Of a stretch of DNA of 64,000 nt, positions 55,119-63,360 are shown in pieces; position 1 is the first letter of the stretch, and each line of letters opens with the position of its first letter. The position numbers and the translations under genes are program-made. Origin of the DNA: Nocardia jinanensis (lineage in GTDB: Bacteria; Actinomycetota; Actinomycetes; Mycobacteriales; Mycobacteriaceae); contig NZ_BMMH01000025.1 in the NCBI RefSeq assembly GCF_014645735.1, forward strand, positions 1 through 64,000. Reading direction: 5' to 3'. The notes beneath the pieces are model-generated. The model had not been told where the DNA came from. It did no database searches and saw only the letters and a program-made list of their open reading frames with translations.

Positions 55119-55338
55119 GGTTCGCAGGGAGAAGCCTGGCAGCGCGTCCACGACGAGCTCCGCGACCGTGCACGCCCGGCCGAGGGCCGCTCACCACTTG
55201 CCACGGCCGCGGTCATCGACTCCCCGACCGTGCGAGGTGCCGACGTTGTGCCGGATCCCGGTCGCGGCTACGGCGCCCGCAAGAAAGCCGACAGCCGCAA
55301 ACGCCACATCGCCGTCGATGTGAACGGTGTGCTGCCAA
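55119..55338 (+). pseudogene. IS5-type transposase fragment
   Basis: WQRVHDELRDRARPAEGRSP continues to AAVIDSPTVRGADVV and GYGARKKADSRKRHIAVDVNG, the central part of IS5-family (DDE) transposases: VIDS-TVRGAD carries the first catalytic Asp and GRKRHI-VD the second. Both ends are missing. It lies between the IclR gene and the SDR gene and is clearly a relic. Confidence 0.7.
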
Positions 55339-55377
55339 TTCGCAGATATCGGCAGGCCCACGAGCCGGCACCCGACG

Positions 55378-56166
55378 TCAAGTCCGGCGGTCGTGCGCCA
55401 CCGCGAGTGCGGAGGTTATCCCCCCGTCCACGGGGATGACATGCCCCGTCATGTATCGAGCGCGTTGCGACGCGAGGAACACCACCAGCCCCGACACATC
55501 CTCGGGCGCGCCGAGAAACGGGGTGGAGCTGTTGTGGATATACGCGTCGCGGTAGTCCTGCGGCATGTAGGCATCGACGTTGGGTGTCAAGATCGTCGCG
55601 GGGGCGATGGCATTGGCGCGCACGTTCTGTTTGCCGTATTGAACGGCGATGGCCCGGGTCAGTTGGATGACCCCCGCTTTGGAAAGAGCGTAGGCGGTGA
55701 GGGCGATATCGCCGGTGAAGCCGGCGACCGACGCCATGTTGATGATGCTGCCGCCGCCCCCGGCGATCATCACGGGAATAACGTATTTGCTGCACAGGAA
55801 GGGCGCGATGAGGTTGCCCTGGAGGGTCTGGTGCAAAATCTGCGGGTCGAGCGCGACGACATCCGGGTCGTTTGCGGTCAGTTCGAGTGATGCGGCGTTG
55901 TTGTCGAGGATATCGATGCGGCCGTATTCGGCCACCACGGTGTCGACGAGTGCTCTGACCTGATCTTCGTCGCGGACGTCGGTATGCACTGCGCGTGCTG
56001 TACCACCGGAGGACCGGACTGCGGCCTCGACCGTTTCCGCGCGTTCCCGGTCGATATCGGCGATGACGACAGTGGCTCCGTTGGCCGCCAGTTCGCGCAC
56101 GACGGCCTCCCCCATGCCGTTGGCGCCGCCGGTGACGATGGCGACTTTGCCCTCGAACTCTGACAT
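55378..56166 (-). CDS. SDR family oxidoreductase, catabolic operon
   Basis: A 262-residue classical short-chain dehydrogenase. VAIVTGGANGMGEAVVREL is the NAD(P)-binding TGxxxGxG motif, ADIDRERAE follows strand 2 (an Asp there favours NAD), NNAASLE is the NNAG-like motif, SIINMASVAGFTG holds the catalytic Ser and YALSKAG the Tyr-Lys pair. ATG 56166 follows CAGGAG. It sits 61 bases after the acyl-CoA dehydrogenase and probably oxidises a hydroxy intermediate of the same pathway. Confidence 0.88.
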   Translation of the reverse strand: MSEFEGKVAIVTGGANGMGEAVVRELAANGATVVIADIDRERAETVEAAVRSSGGTARAVHTDVRDEDQVRALVDTVVAEYGRIDILDNNAASLELTANDPDVVALDPQILHQTLQGNLIAPFLCSKYVIPVMIAGGGGSIINMASVAGFTGDIALTAYALSKAGVIQLTRAIAVQYGKQNVRANAIAPATILTPNVDAYMPQDYRDAYIHNSSTPFLGAPEDVSGLVVFLASQRARYMTGHVIPVDGGITSALAVAHDRRT

Positions 56167-56227
56167 CTTTACTCCTGGTAGTGAATCAGCCCTGATCACG
56201 GGCGTGGGAGGTGGCAACCGGCGACGA

Positions 56228-57391
56228 TCAGAAGGATCGCGGCATGCCGAGCACATGTTGCCCGACGAAGGACAGCACGAGATTCGTCGAGACGGGTGCG
56301 ATCTGGTAGAGCCGCGTTTCGCGAAACTTGCGCTCGATATCGTATTCCTCGGTCATGCCGTAGCCGCCGTGGAACTGGATCGCCGCGTTCGCGGCCTCCC
56401 AGGAGGCCTCGGAGGCGAGCAGCTTCGCCATATTCGCCTCGGCACCGCACGGCAGGGCCGCGTCGAACAGGTCGGCGGCACGCCAGCGCATCAGGTTCGC
56501 GGCCTCGATATTGATATGAGCACGGGCGATCGGGAACTGCACACCTTGGTTGGCACCGATGGGCCGCCCGAACACCACCCGTTCCGTGACGTAGTTGCGG
56601 GTGCGATCGACGAACCACCGTCCGTCGCCGATGCATTCGGAGGCGACCAGGATGCGTTCGGCGTTCATACCGTCGAGGATGTAGGTGAAACCGCGGCCCT
56701 CCTCCCCGATCAACGTCGAGGCCGGAACCCGCACACTGTCGAAGAAGACTTCGTTGGTCTCGTGATTGACCATGGTGCGAATCGGCCGGACTGTGATGCC
56801 GTCGAGTTCACGCAGGTCCAGCAGGAAGACCGAGAGACCATCGGAGCGTTTGCGCACCTGGTCTTTCGGCGTCGTTCGGGCGAGCAGCAGCATCAGATCG
56901 CTGTGCTGGACACGGGAGATGAAGACTTTTTGGCCGTTGATCACATAGGAATCGCCGTCGCGCACGGCGGTGGTAGAGATATTCGAGGTATCGGTGCCCG
57001 CGGTCGGCTCGGTGATGGCGAATGCCTGCAGCCGGAGGTCGCCGGAGGCGATTCCGGGCAGGTATGCGCTCTTCTGCTCCGCGTTGCCGTGCCGCAGTAC
57101 GGCACCCATGGTGTACAGCTGGGCGTGTACCGGACCCGCGTTGGCGCCGTTGGCGTTGATCTGTTCGAGGATCACCGACGCGTCGCCCATGCCGAGTCCG
57201 AGGCCGCCGTACTCTTCTGGGACGAGGGCGCCGAGGCAACCGGTGGCGGTGAGCGCCTCGACGAACTTCTCCGGATACCTGCGGTCGCGGTCGAGTTCGC
57301 GCCAGTATTCGTCGGGGAAATCGGCACAGATGCGGTCGACGGCGCTGCGCAGATCTTTGCGCAGATCGGATTCGAAGAGTTGGCTACTCAT
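56228..57391 (-). CDS. Acyl-CoA dehydrogenase
   Basis: A 387-residue FAD-dependent acyl-CoA dehydrogenase. GALVPEEYGGLGLGMGDASVILEQI is the N-terminal domain signature, ITEPTAGTDTSNISTTAVRDGDSYVINGQKVFIS is the FAD loop and beta-domain start, and IQFHGGYGMTEEYDIERKFRETRLYQI is the C-terminal motif, where a Glu in GMTEEYDIER is the likely catalytic base. Its start overlaps the MaoC stop (ATGA). An acyl-CoA dehydrogenase of unknown step is also present in the Pseudomonas itaconate cluster. Confidence 0.88.
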   Translation of the reverse strand: MSSQLFESDLRKDLRSAVDRICADFPDEYWRELDRDRRYPEKFVEALTATGCLGALVPEEYGGLGLGMGDASVILEQINANGANAGPVHAQLYTMGAVLRHGNAEQKSAYLPGIASGDLRLQAFAITEPTAGTDTSNISTTAVRDGDSYVINGQKVFISRVQHSDLMLLLARTTPKDQVRKRSDGLSVFLLDLRELDGITVRPIRTMVNHETNEVFFDSVRVPASTLIGEEGRGFTYILDGMNAERILVASECIGDGRWFVDRTRNYVTERVVFGRPIGANQGVQFPIARAHINIEAANLMRWRAADLFDAALPCGAEANMAKLLASEASWEAANAAIQFHGGYGMTEEYDIERKFRETRLYQIAPVSTNLVLSFVGQHVLGMPRSF

Positions 57392-57891
57392 GCGGAGATC
57401 CCTTTCAGGGGCGCGTGGCGGGGGCCGTGTCCGCGCTTGTACACCAGGACGCTGCGTTCGTAGGAGATCACGGTCTCCGCACGCTGGTTGTACCCCTCGG
57501 TCGATACGGTGATCAGTCCCAGCTGCGGTCGCGATGCTGATTCCCGAGCCGCCAGCACGGTGCTGCGGGATCGGATGGTGTCGCCGGCGAAAACGGGTTT
57601 CGGCAGCACGATGTTGTTCCAGCCGACGTTGGCGAACACGTTCTGCGATACGTCGCCGACGCTCTGCCCCGCCACCAGCGCCAATGTGAGAGTGGCAACC
57701 ACCAGTGGTTTACCGAATTCGGTCGCCGCCGCGTATTCGTGATCGAAGTGGATCGGGGCGGTGTTCTGGGTCAGCAGGGTGAACCAGGTGTTGTCGGTGT
57801 CGGTGACAGTGCGGCCGAGCGGGTGCTCGTAGACGTCTCCGACGACGAAGTCCTCGTAGTAGCGGCCGTGCCAGCCGTGATGGGTGGTCAT
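57388..57891 (-). CDS. MaoC-like dehydratase (itaconyl/mesaconyl-CoA hydratase candidate)
   Basis: A 167-residue hot-dog-fold hydratase. YYEDFVVGDVYEHPLGRTVTDTDNTWFTLLTQNTAPIHFDHEYAAATEFGKPLV carries the MaoC active-site Asp/His motif (the D in TVTDTDN and the H in PIHFD). KPVFAGDTIRSRSTVLAARES is the family's second half. In itaconate-degrading organisms the corresponding enzyme (Ich) hydrates itaconyl-CoA to citramalyl-CoA. It overlaps both neighbours by ATGA, so the operon order is conserved and tight. Confidence 0.85.
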   Translation of the reverse strand: MTTHHGWHGRYYEDFVVGDVYEHPLGRTVTDTDNTWFTLLTQNTAPIHFDHEYAAATEFGKPLVVATLTLALVAGQSVGDVSQNVFANVGWNNIVLPKPVFAGDTIRSRSTVLAARESASRPQLGLITVSTEGYNQRAETVISYERSVLVYKRGHGPRHAPLKGISA

Positions 57892-59087
57892 ATCAGCTCT
57901 TTTCTCTCCCCGACCACGACATCGGACGCGGTGATCGCGGGATCCTCGCAGCCGAGCCAGGTCAGGATGCTGTCGGTGTGTTCGCCGAGTGCGGGAACGT
58001 CACCGAAATCGGGAACGTGCCCCTGCGGAAACCACGGTGGTCGCAGCGTATGCAGTTGGCCGACTTCGCTGCCGGTGCGCGCCCAGCGGTCGCGACCGAC
58101 GATCTGCTCGTGGGTGTGCAGCTGATCGATGGTGTTGATGCGGGCGAACGCGATGCCCGCGGCGATCAGGCGACTCTCCACGATGGCGTGGTCGAGCCGG
58201 GCGATCTCTTCGGTGATCAGCCGATCCAGCGCAGCACGGTTGTCGACCCGGGCTTCGTGCGAGCCGAAGCGTGGGTCCTCGGCGCAGTCCGGTCGACAGA
58301 TTACCTGCGCACAGAACCGATTCCACTCCCTGTCGTTCTGTACAGCGAGAAGAATCCGCGTCCCTTCGGCAGTCTCGAACCCCCCGTACGGGGCGATGGT
58401 GGCGTGGCTCGTACCCATTCGGCGCGGTGCGGTGCCACCGAACTGGGTGTAGTACATCGGGTAGCTGAGCCATTCGGTGAGCGAATCGAACAGCGAGATA
58501 TCGACCGGCAGCGCCTCCCCGGTCCGCGACCGGTGGTGGACGGCGGCCAGCACGCTGGAGTAGGTGTACATGCCGGCGGCGATATCGGCGATCGAGATAC
58601 CGACCTTCGCGAGGTTCTCCTCGTCTCCGTTGAGCGACATCAACCCGGTCTCCCCTTGGACCAGCAGGTCGTATGCCTTCGCATCGGCCATCGGGCCGGT
58701 CGTGCCGTAGCCGCACACCGACCCGCAGATCAGATCCGGGTACCGGGACGAAAGCGTCACCGAGTCGATGCCCTGCCGGCGCGCGGCGCCGGGCGAGATG
58801 TTGTGCAGGAACACGTCGGCACGGCGCAGCAGCGCGTCGAGAATCTTTTGTCCGTGCTCGGATTTGGTGTCGAGTTCGAGCGATTCCTTGCCGCGGTTGA
58901 GCCAGAGGAAGGCGCTCGACAGGCCCTTGACCTTCGCGTCGTAGCCACGCGCGAAATCACCGGTTCCCGGCCGTTCGATCTTGATCACCCGGGCACCGAG
59001 ATCGGCCAGCTGGCGGGTGGCAAACGGTACGGCGACCGCTTGCTCCATGGCGACCACCAGGGTGCCCGACAGCGGTAGCGTCGTCAT
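57888..59087 (-). CDS. CaiB/BaiF CoA-transferase (itaconate CoA-transferase candidate)
   Basis: A 399-residue class III CoA-transferase. VVAMEQAVAVPFATRQLADLGARVIKIERPGTGDFARG is the N-terminal signature, AKAYDLLVQGETGLMSL holds the catalytic Asp (about D140) that forms the acyl-CoA anhydride, and ADIAAGMYTYSSVLAAV is the following helix. In known itaconate catabolism in Pseudomonas the activating enzyme (Ict) belongs to this family and transfers CoA from succinyl-CoA. It lies between MmgE/PrpD and MaoC genes with four-base overlaps. Confidence 0.88.
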   Translation of the reverse strand: MTTLPLSGTLVVAMEQAVAVPFATRQLADLGARVIKIERPGTGDFARGYDAKVKGLSSAFLWLNRGKESLELDTKSEHGQKILDALLRRADVFLHNISPGAARRQGIDSVTLSSRYPDLICGSVCGYGTTGPMADAKAYDLLVQGETGLMSLNGDEENLAKVGISIADIAAGMYTYSSVLAAVHHRSRTGEALPVDISLFDSLTEWLSYPMYYTQFGGTAPRRMGTSHATIAPYGGFETAEGTRILLAVQNDREWNRFCAQVICRPDCAEDPRFGSHEARVDNRAALDRLITEEIARLDHAIVESRLIAAGIAFARINTIDQLHTHEQIVGRDRWARTGSEVGQLHTLRPPWFPQGHVPDFGDVPALGEHTDSILTWLGCEDPAITASDVVVGERKELI

Positions 59088-60472
59088 CGCGCGGCCCCCG
59101 CCGCCGAATCCGACAGCGTAGCAACCGTATCAACCAGTTCGGTGACGGAACGGACCGCGCTCAGATCACGTAGCGTGCGGTACACCCGGTCGACGGTGGC
59201 GCTATCCGCGCCGCGGACACAATCGTCGAATTTGGCGCGCAATGCGGTCTCCGCGACAGGTCGCGACGCATGCCCGAGTGGCCGATCGGTCCGGGTCGTA
59301 CGGCAGCTGCCGTCGATGTAGCGGACGGTCACCGCCGCGAACGGCTCGCCCCCGCGGGGTGGACCGATGGGTGGATCGGCTGCCATCGTGACTTCTACCC
59401 TTCTAAGTAGTTGCTGTACAGGGGCTTCGGCGACGCGCCGGTCGTCGAAGGTGGAGAGCGTGAGGCGGCCGTCGAGCAGTGCGGCGGCGACGACGAACTC
59501 CATGCTGAATTTGGCCTGGTCGCCGGTGGTGGGCCGGTGATGGACCAGGGGGGCCAACCCGCCCGGCTGCACCACGACCTCGATATCGGTAATGTCCGCC
59601 GCGGATCGTCCGGCCTGCTCGATGGCGGCTTCGGCGGCGGCGTGCGTGTAGTAGCAGCAGGGAAACAGCTTGGTGTTCAGCGCGGCGGTGTCCAGCTCGA
59701 GGTCATCGAGGTCTCCACGCTCTGGTGCGCCGTGGTGCAGAGTAAGGAATCCCAATGGGCCGTCCAGCATGTCGGAATCGGCTCTGGTTCCGCGGGCGGC
59801 CAGTTGCACCGCGAGCAGGCCGTTGGCCCCCGCGATGCCCGCGTGCAGTGGTTTGATCATGCTGCCGAAGCCCTGGCGGCTTCCCGCCGCCAGCGTGGCG
59901 GCAATACCGAACGCGTTGCGCGCGGTATCGGCGGGCAGCTGCCAGAGCCGCGCGATCGCACCGGCTGCGGCGATCGTGCCGATTGTCGAGGTGGAATGCC
60001 ATCCGGCCTCGTAGTGGTCGCGGATGCCGATCACCGCCGCGATCAGCCTGCTCACCCGGATACCGGACCGGTAGGCGACGATCAACGCATTCCCGTCGAG
60101 GGGCGGGCCCGCGATATCGCTGGGGCGGGCGACTCCCGCGGCCAAGAGAGCGGGAACGAGTACCGCACTCGGATGTGCGATCACCGCGTCGTCGACGTCG
60201 TCGTAATCCAGTGCATGCGCGGCGGTACCGTCGACGAGCGCGGCGGACCGGGCGTTCATCGCCCTGCCGGTGGCAAGGCTGCGGGCGCGGCCGTCGAGTT
60301 CTTCGATCGACCCGGCGACCGCAGCGACCACACTCATCCGCGCACCCGCGCACAAGACCGCCATGGTGTCGGCGAAAACGCGGCCGGCCAGATCCGCCCA
60401 CTCGGGCGGCGCCGACTCTGTGCCGGTGACCAATCGCAGGCAGCGCTCGGTCGTCGTCACGGTCGCTGTCAC
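59084..60472 (-). CDS. MmgE/PrpD family protein
   Basis: A 462-residue MmgE/PrpD-family protein. ADTMAVLCAGARMS, GTAAHALDYDDVDDAVIAHPSAVLVPALLA (the AHALDYDD--- HPS motif) and GWHSTSTIGTIAAAGAIARL are diagnostic. The family includes 2-methylcitrate dehydratase and cis-aconitate decarboxylase (IRG1/CadA), which makes itaconate. A homologue is also present in the Pseudomonas itaconate cluster. Its GTG overlaps the stop of the CitE-like gene. It could isomerise or dehydrate a C5/C6 acid in this pathway; the reaction is not determined. Confidence 0.85.
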   Translation of the reverse strand: MTATVTTTERCLRLVTGTESAPPEWADLAGRVFADTMAVLCAGARMSVVAAVAGSIEELDGRARSLATGRAMNARSAALVDGTAAHALDYDDVDDAVIAHPSAVLVPALLAAGVARPSDIAGPPLDGNALIVAYRSGIRVSRLIAAVIGIRDHYEAGWHSTSTIGTIAAAGAIARLWQLPADTARNAFGIAATLAAGSRQGFGSMIKPLHAGIAGANGLLAVQLAARGTRADSDMLDGPLGFLTLHHGAPERGDLDDLELDTAALNTKLFPCCYYTHAAAEAAIEQAGRSAADITDIEVVVQPGGLAPLVHHRPTTGDQAKFSMEFVVAAALLDGRLTLSTFDDRRVAEAPVQQLLRRVEVTMAADPPIGPPRGGEPFAAVTVRYIDGSCRTTRTDRPLGHASRPVAETALRAKFDDCVRGADSATVDRVYRTLRDLSAVRSVTELVDTVATLSDSAAGAAR

Positions 60473-61383
60473 GACGCGGCCGCCGTCCGGTGTGCGCGCG
60501 ACAGGATGCGGCGCGCCCGCTCGGCGACCGGCGGATCGATGAACGTGCCGTCGCTCAGACGCGCGACGCCCACTCCGTGGCTCACCGCCGCTGTATAAAC
60601 GGAGTCGACCTCGTTCGCCCAGGAGATCTCTGCCCGGGTCGGGGCGAACCCTGTGGTGAGCACCGGCAGCTGGCGAGGGTGGATAGCGACCTTGCCCCCG
60701 AAACCGAGGTTGCGGGCGTGGCGCGTGGCCTCGGCAAGTCCGAGGTAGTCGTCCAGTCCCGTCCAGGGACCGTCGAGCGGTGCGGCGATTCGGGCAGCGG
60801 CGCAGGCCAGGACCACGGTCGAGCGAGCGGTGACCAGTTCGGTACCCGCCGCGGTGGCCGTGATACCGAGCTCGGCGGACAGATCGACGGGACCGAACAA
60901 AAGGGTGTGCACCAGCGGGCTCGCCGCGGCGATCTCATACGCGGCGTGCACGCCGCGAGCGGTTTCCACGGTGGGAACGAGCGCCGGGACACATCCGCTG
61001 GCCCCGCTCAGTTCCGCGGCCACATCCCGGACGGTCGCCACACTCTCGACTTTCGGCAGGACGACACCGGCGACCCGGGACAGCACCGGGCGCAGTGCCG
61101 CGAGGTCGGCGGCGAGCAAATCCCGATCGGTACTCGCGTTCACCCGCACCAGAACGGCGACGGCGTCCGCGACGGTCACTTGGCTCAGCGCGGCCCGGGC
61201 GGCGTCCTTCCGCGTCGGCGCCACGGCGTCCTCGAGGTCGATAACAATCGCGCGCGCGCCTCGTTCACATGCCTTCCGGATCCGGTCGGGGCGGTCCCCT
61301 GGCACGAAAAGTGGAGCGGTCAGATCGCGACCCGCCAAGCTTTCGTTCCGTTCTGCGGCACATTGTTCCACAATGCCCATCAT
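60469..61383 (-). CDS. CitE-like (HpcH/HpaI) CoA-ester lyase, citramalyl-CoA lyase candidate
   Basis: A 304-residue lyase of the HpcH/HpaI superfamily. APLFVPGDRPDRIRKACERGARAIVIDLEDAVAPTRKDAAR is the N-terminal CitE signature (RP--I-KA, DLEDAV, K-AR), VLPKVES carries the metal-binding Glu region, PTVETARGV and FGPVDLSAELG complete the Mg2+/CoA site. CitE-like enzymes include (S)-citramalyl-CoA lyase (Ccl), which splits citramalyl-CoA into acetyl-CoA and pyruvate, the last step of itaconate catabolism. It is first in the operon; GTG 61371 is an alternative start. Confidence 0.85.
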   Translation of the reverse strand: MMGIVEQCAAERNESLAGRDLTAPLFVPGDRPDRIRKACERGARAIVIDLEDAVAPTRKDAARAALSQVTVADAVAVLVRVNASTDRDLLAADLAALRPVLSRVAGVVLPKVESVATVRDVAAELSGASGCVPALVPTVETARGVHAAYEIAAASPLVHTLLFGPVDLSAELGITATAAGTELVTARSTVVLACAAARIAAPLDGPWTGLDDYLGLAEATRHARNLGFGGKVAIHPRQLPVLTTGFAPTRAEISWANEVDSVYTAAVSHGVGVARLSDGTFIDPPVAERARRILSRAHRTAAAS

Positions 61384-61447
61384 GAGCCCGGATGTGGCGT
61401 CGTGTCAACGGGAGATACCCACCCATTCGTCCCAATTCGGGGTAAGT

Positions 61448-61461
61448 CGTTCCACTGAACG
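61448..61461. promoter_or_regulatory. Candidate IclR operator (palindrome 1)
   Basis: CGTTC-CACT-GAACG: perfect 5-base arms in the 156-base intergenic region between the divergent CitE-like gene and the IclR gene. Its position fits autoregulation and control of the operon. Confidence 0.4.
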
Positions 61462-61474
61462 GCACAAAGTGCCG
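61460..61474. promoter_or_regulatory. Candidate IclR operator (palindrome 2)
   Basis: CGGCAC-AAA-GTGCCG: perfect 6-base arms overlapping the end of palindrome 1. Two adjoining palindromes in a divergent promoter are typical of IclR-type tandem operators. Confidence 0.4.
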
Positions 61475-61539
61475 ATTTGGCTGTATCTTGTCCCTGGGCC
61501 CGGAAAGGCCGTTGGTGCCGCGCAGAGTTGGAGGATTCG

Positions 61540-62316
61540 GTGACAGGACAGAACGAGCAGGGCTCCGGGGCGATCCAGAGCGTCCTGAACGCACTGCGAA
61601 TACTCGAGCACATCGGAACACTGCAGCCCGTAGGAGTGTCCGAACTGTCCCGTCAGGTCGGCCTGCCCAAGTCCTCGGTGCAGCGCGCGGTCACGACCCT
61701 CGACCACGCCGGCTGGATTCGTCCAGCCGAGGGCGATCGGACTCAATGGCAGCTGACCTCGGCAATGCTCGGAATCTCGCTGAAGGCATTCGGCGAATAC
61801 TCCCTGCGCGACTACGCCGAGACCGCCATGCAGGAACTGCAACGGCGCACCAACGAAACCGTGCACCTGGTCTCCCTCGACGGCGACTCCGGACTGGTGC
61901 TGCACCGATTGGACAGCTCCCAGCCCGTCCGCGCCTTCGTCCCGGTGGGCACTCGATCACCGTTACACGCGACCGCCAGCGGGCAGGCGATGCTCGCCTC
62001 GCTGCCGCCGGAACGCGCGCGATGGCTCCTGTCGGAGTCGTTGACGACCTACACCGAGAACACGGTGGTGGATATCGAGTCGCTGCTGAACCGGCTCGAC
62101 GAGGTACGCGCACGCGGCTACGCCATCAATCGCGCGGAATGGCGGGCCGAGGTGGGCTCGATCTCCAGTCCCATCCTCTCGGTCGACGGCACCGCGGTGG
62201 CAGCGCTGACCATCTCCATCCCACTGAACCGCATGTCCGACGACATCATCGAGAAATTCGGCGCTTGGGCCAGCGAACTCGCCCGTTCACTGGGGCCGGT
62301 CACCACCTTCCGCTGA
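61540..62316 (+). CDS. IclR family regulator of the catabolic operon
   Basis: A 258-residue IclR-type regulator, divergent from the CitE-like operon. The winged helix is SVLNALRILEHIGTLQPVGVSELSRQVGLPKSSVQRAVTTLDHAGWIRP. The effector domain shows VHLVSLDGDSGLVLHRLDS, HATASGQAMLASL and INRAEWRAEVGSISSPI, the family's ligand loop. GTG 61540 follows GGAGG. It most probably binds the operon's substrate or a pathway intermediate and controls the intergenic palindromes at 61448-61474. Confidence 0.88.
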   Translation: MTGQNEQGSGAIQSVLNALRILEHIGTLQPVGVSELSRQVGLPKSSVQRAVTTLDHAGWIRPAEGDRTQWQLTSAMLGISLKAFGEYSLRDYAETAMQELQRRTNETVHLVSLDGDSGLVLHRLDSSQPVRAFVPVGTRSPLHATASGQAMLASLPPERARWLLSESLTTYTENTVVDIESLLNRLDEVRARGYAINRAEWRAEVGSISSPILSVDGTAVAALTISIPLNRMSDDIIEKFGAWASELARSLGPVTTFR

Positions 62317-62336
62317 CAGAAACCCGCGATGACCGG

Positions 62337-63332
62337 TCAGCGGACCTGTTCGCGAATCCAGCGGCCGATCTCGTGCAACGCATGGCCGGTATCGACGCCG
62401 ATATGCCCGAGTCCGAGGAAACCATGGATCTGCCCGTCGTAACGGCGGCACACGACGGGCACCCCGGCCGAGCGAAGGCGTTGCGCGAACGCCTCACCGT
62501 CGTCACGGAGGACGTCGAATTCGGCAGTGAAGATCAGGGTCGGCGGCAACCCGGTGAGATCGTCGGCGAACAACGGCGACAACCGCGGATCACGGGGGTC
62601 GGCTTCTTGCCGATACATCTGCCAGTAGAATCGCATCTCCCGGGCGGAGAGCATGTACCCGGACGCGTTGTCGCGGAACGAAGCCGACGTGGTGGTGGCA
62701 TCCAGCGGCGGATACACGAGCACCTGACCCCGCGGTGTCGCCCAGCCGTGCCGCACGGCATCGAGCGCCACCACGGCCGCCAGATTGCCGCCCGAACTCG
62801 CGCCCGCCAGAATCATCCGATCCGGATCACCGCCGAGCGACGCCGCGAGCGTGGTCAATTCCCGCACCACCGTGACGCACTCGCGGACCGGTCCGGGGAA
62901 GGGATGTTCGGGCGCCAGACCGTAGTCGACGCTGATCACGAGGGCCCGGCCGGCGTTGGCCAGGGCCCGGCACGCGTAGTCCTGCGTATCCAGATCCCCG
63001 AAGACCCACCCACCGCCGTGGAAGAACACCACGATCGGCAACTGCTCCCCGGCGACCGGCCGGTACAGCCGCACCGGTGTGCCGCCGATACCGAAGTCAC
63101 GCACCTCCATAATCGGTAACGGCGGCGGGCCGCTGATAGGACTGTCCCGCAGATCCGAGACGATCGCCCGGGCCCGGTCGGGATCCCACGGCTCGGCGAA
63201 CATCGACTCACGACCCCGGGCGGCGGGCAGGCTCAACAGCGCCGCAACTTCCGGGTTGACCAGGCCGATATCGTGCACACCGCGCGTATTCGCCGCTGGC
63301 GCGGCCCCGGCGTCGCTCACTTCAGTAGACAA
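62337..63332 (-). CDS. HSL-type alpha/beta hydrolase
   Basis: A 331-residue esterase of the hormone-sensitive lipase family. VVFFHGGGWVFGDLDT is the HGGGW oxyanion motif, ILAGASSGGNLAAVVALDAV has the nucleophile Ser in GASSGGN, SVDYGLAPEHPFPG is the DYRLAPE equivalent, and the late DVLRDDGE and GQIHGFLGLGH provide Asp and His. It likely hydrolyses short or medium acyl esters. It converges with the IclR gene (20 bases apart) and lies 28 bases downstream of the SDR gene, perhaps in one operon. Confidence 0.88.
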   Translation of the reverse strand: MSTEVSDAGAAPAANTRGVHDIGLVNPEVAALLSLPAARGRESMFAEPWDPDRARAIVSDLRDSPISGPPPLPIMEVRDFGIGGTPVRLYRPVAGEQLPIVVFFHGGGWVFGDLDTQDYACRALANAGRALVISVDYGLAPEHPFPGPVRECVTVVRELTTLAASLGGDPDRMILAGASSGGNLAAVVALDAVRHGWATPRGQVLVYPPLDATTTSASFRDNASGYMLSAREMRFYWQMYRQEADPRDPRLSPLFADDLTGLPPTLIFTAEFDVLRDDGEAFAQRLRSAGVPVVCRRYDGQIHGFLGLGHIGVDTGHALHEIGRWIREQVR

Positions 63333-63360
63333 GGCATCCTCTTCTTTCCTCCGTACCCGA

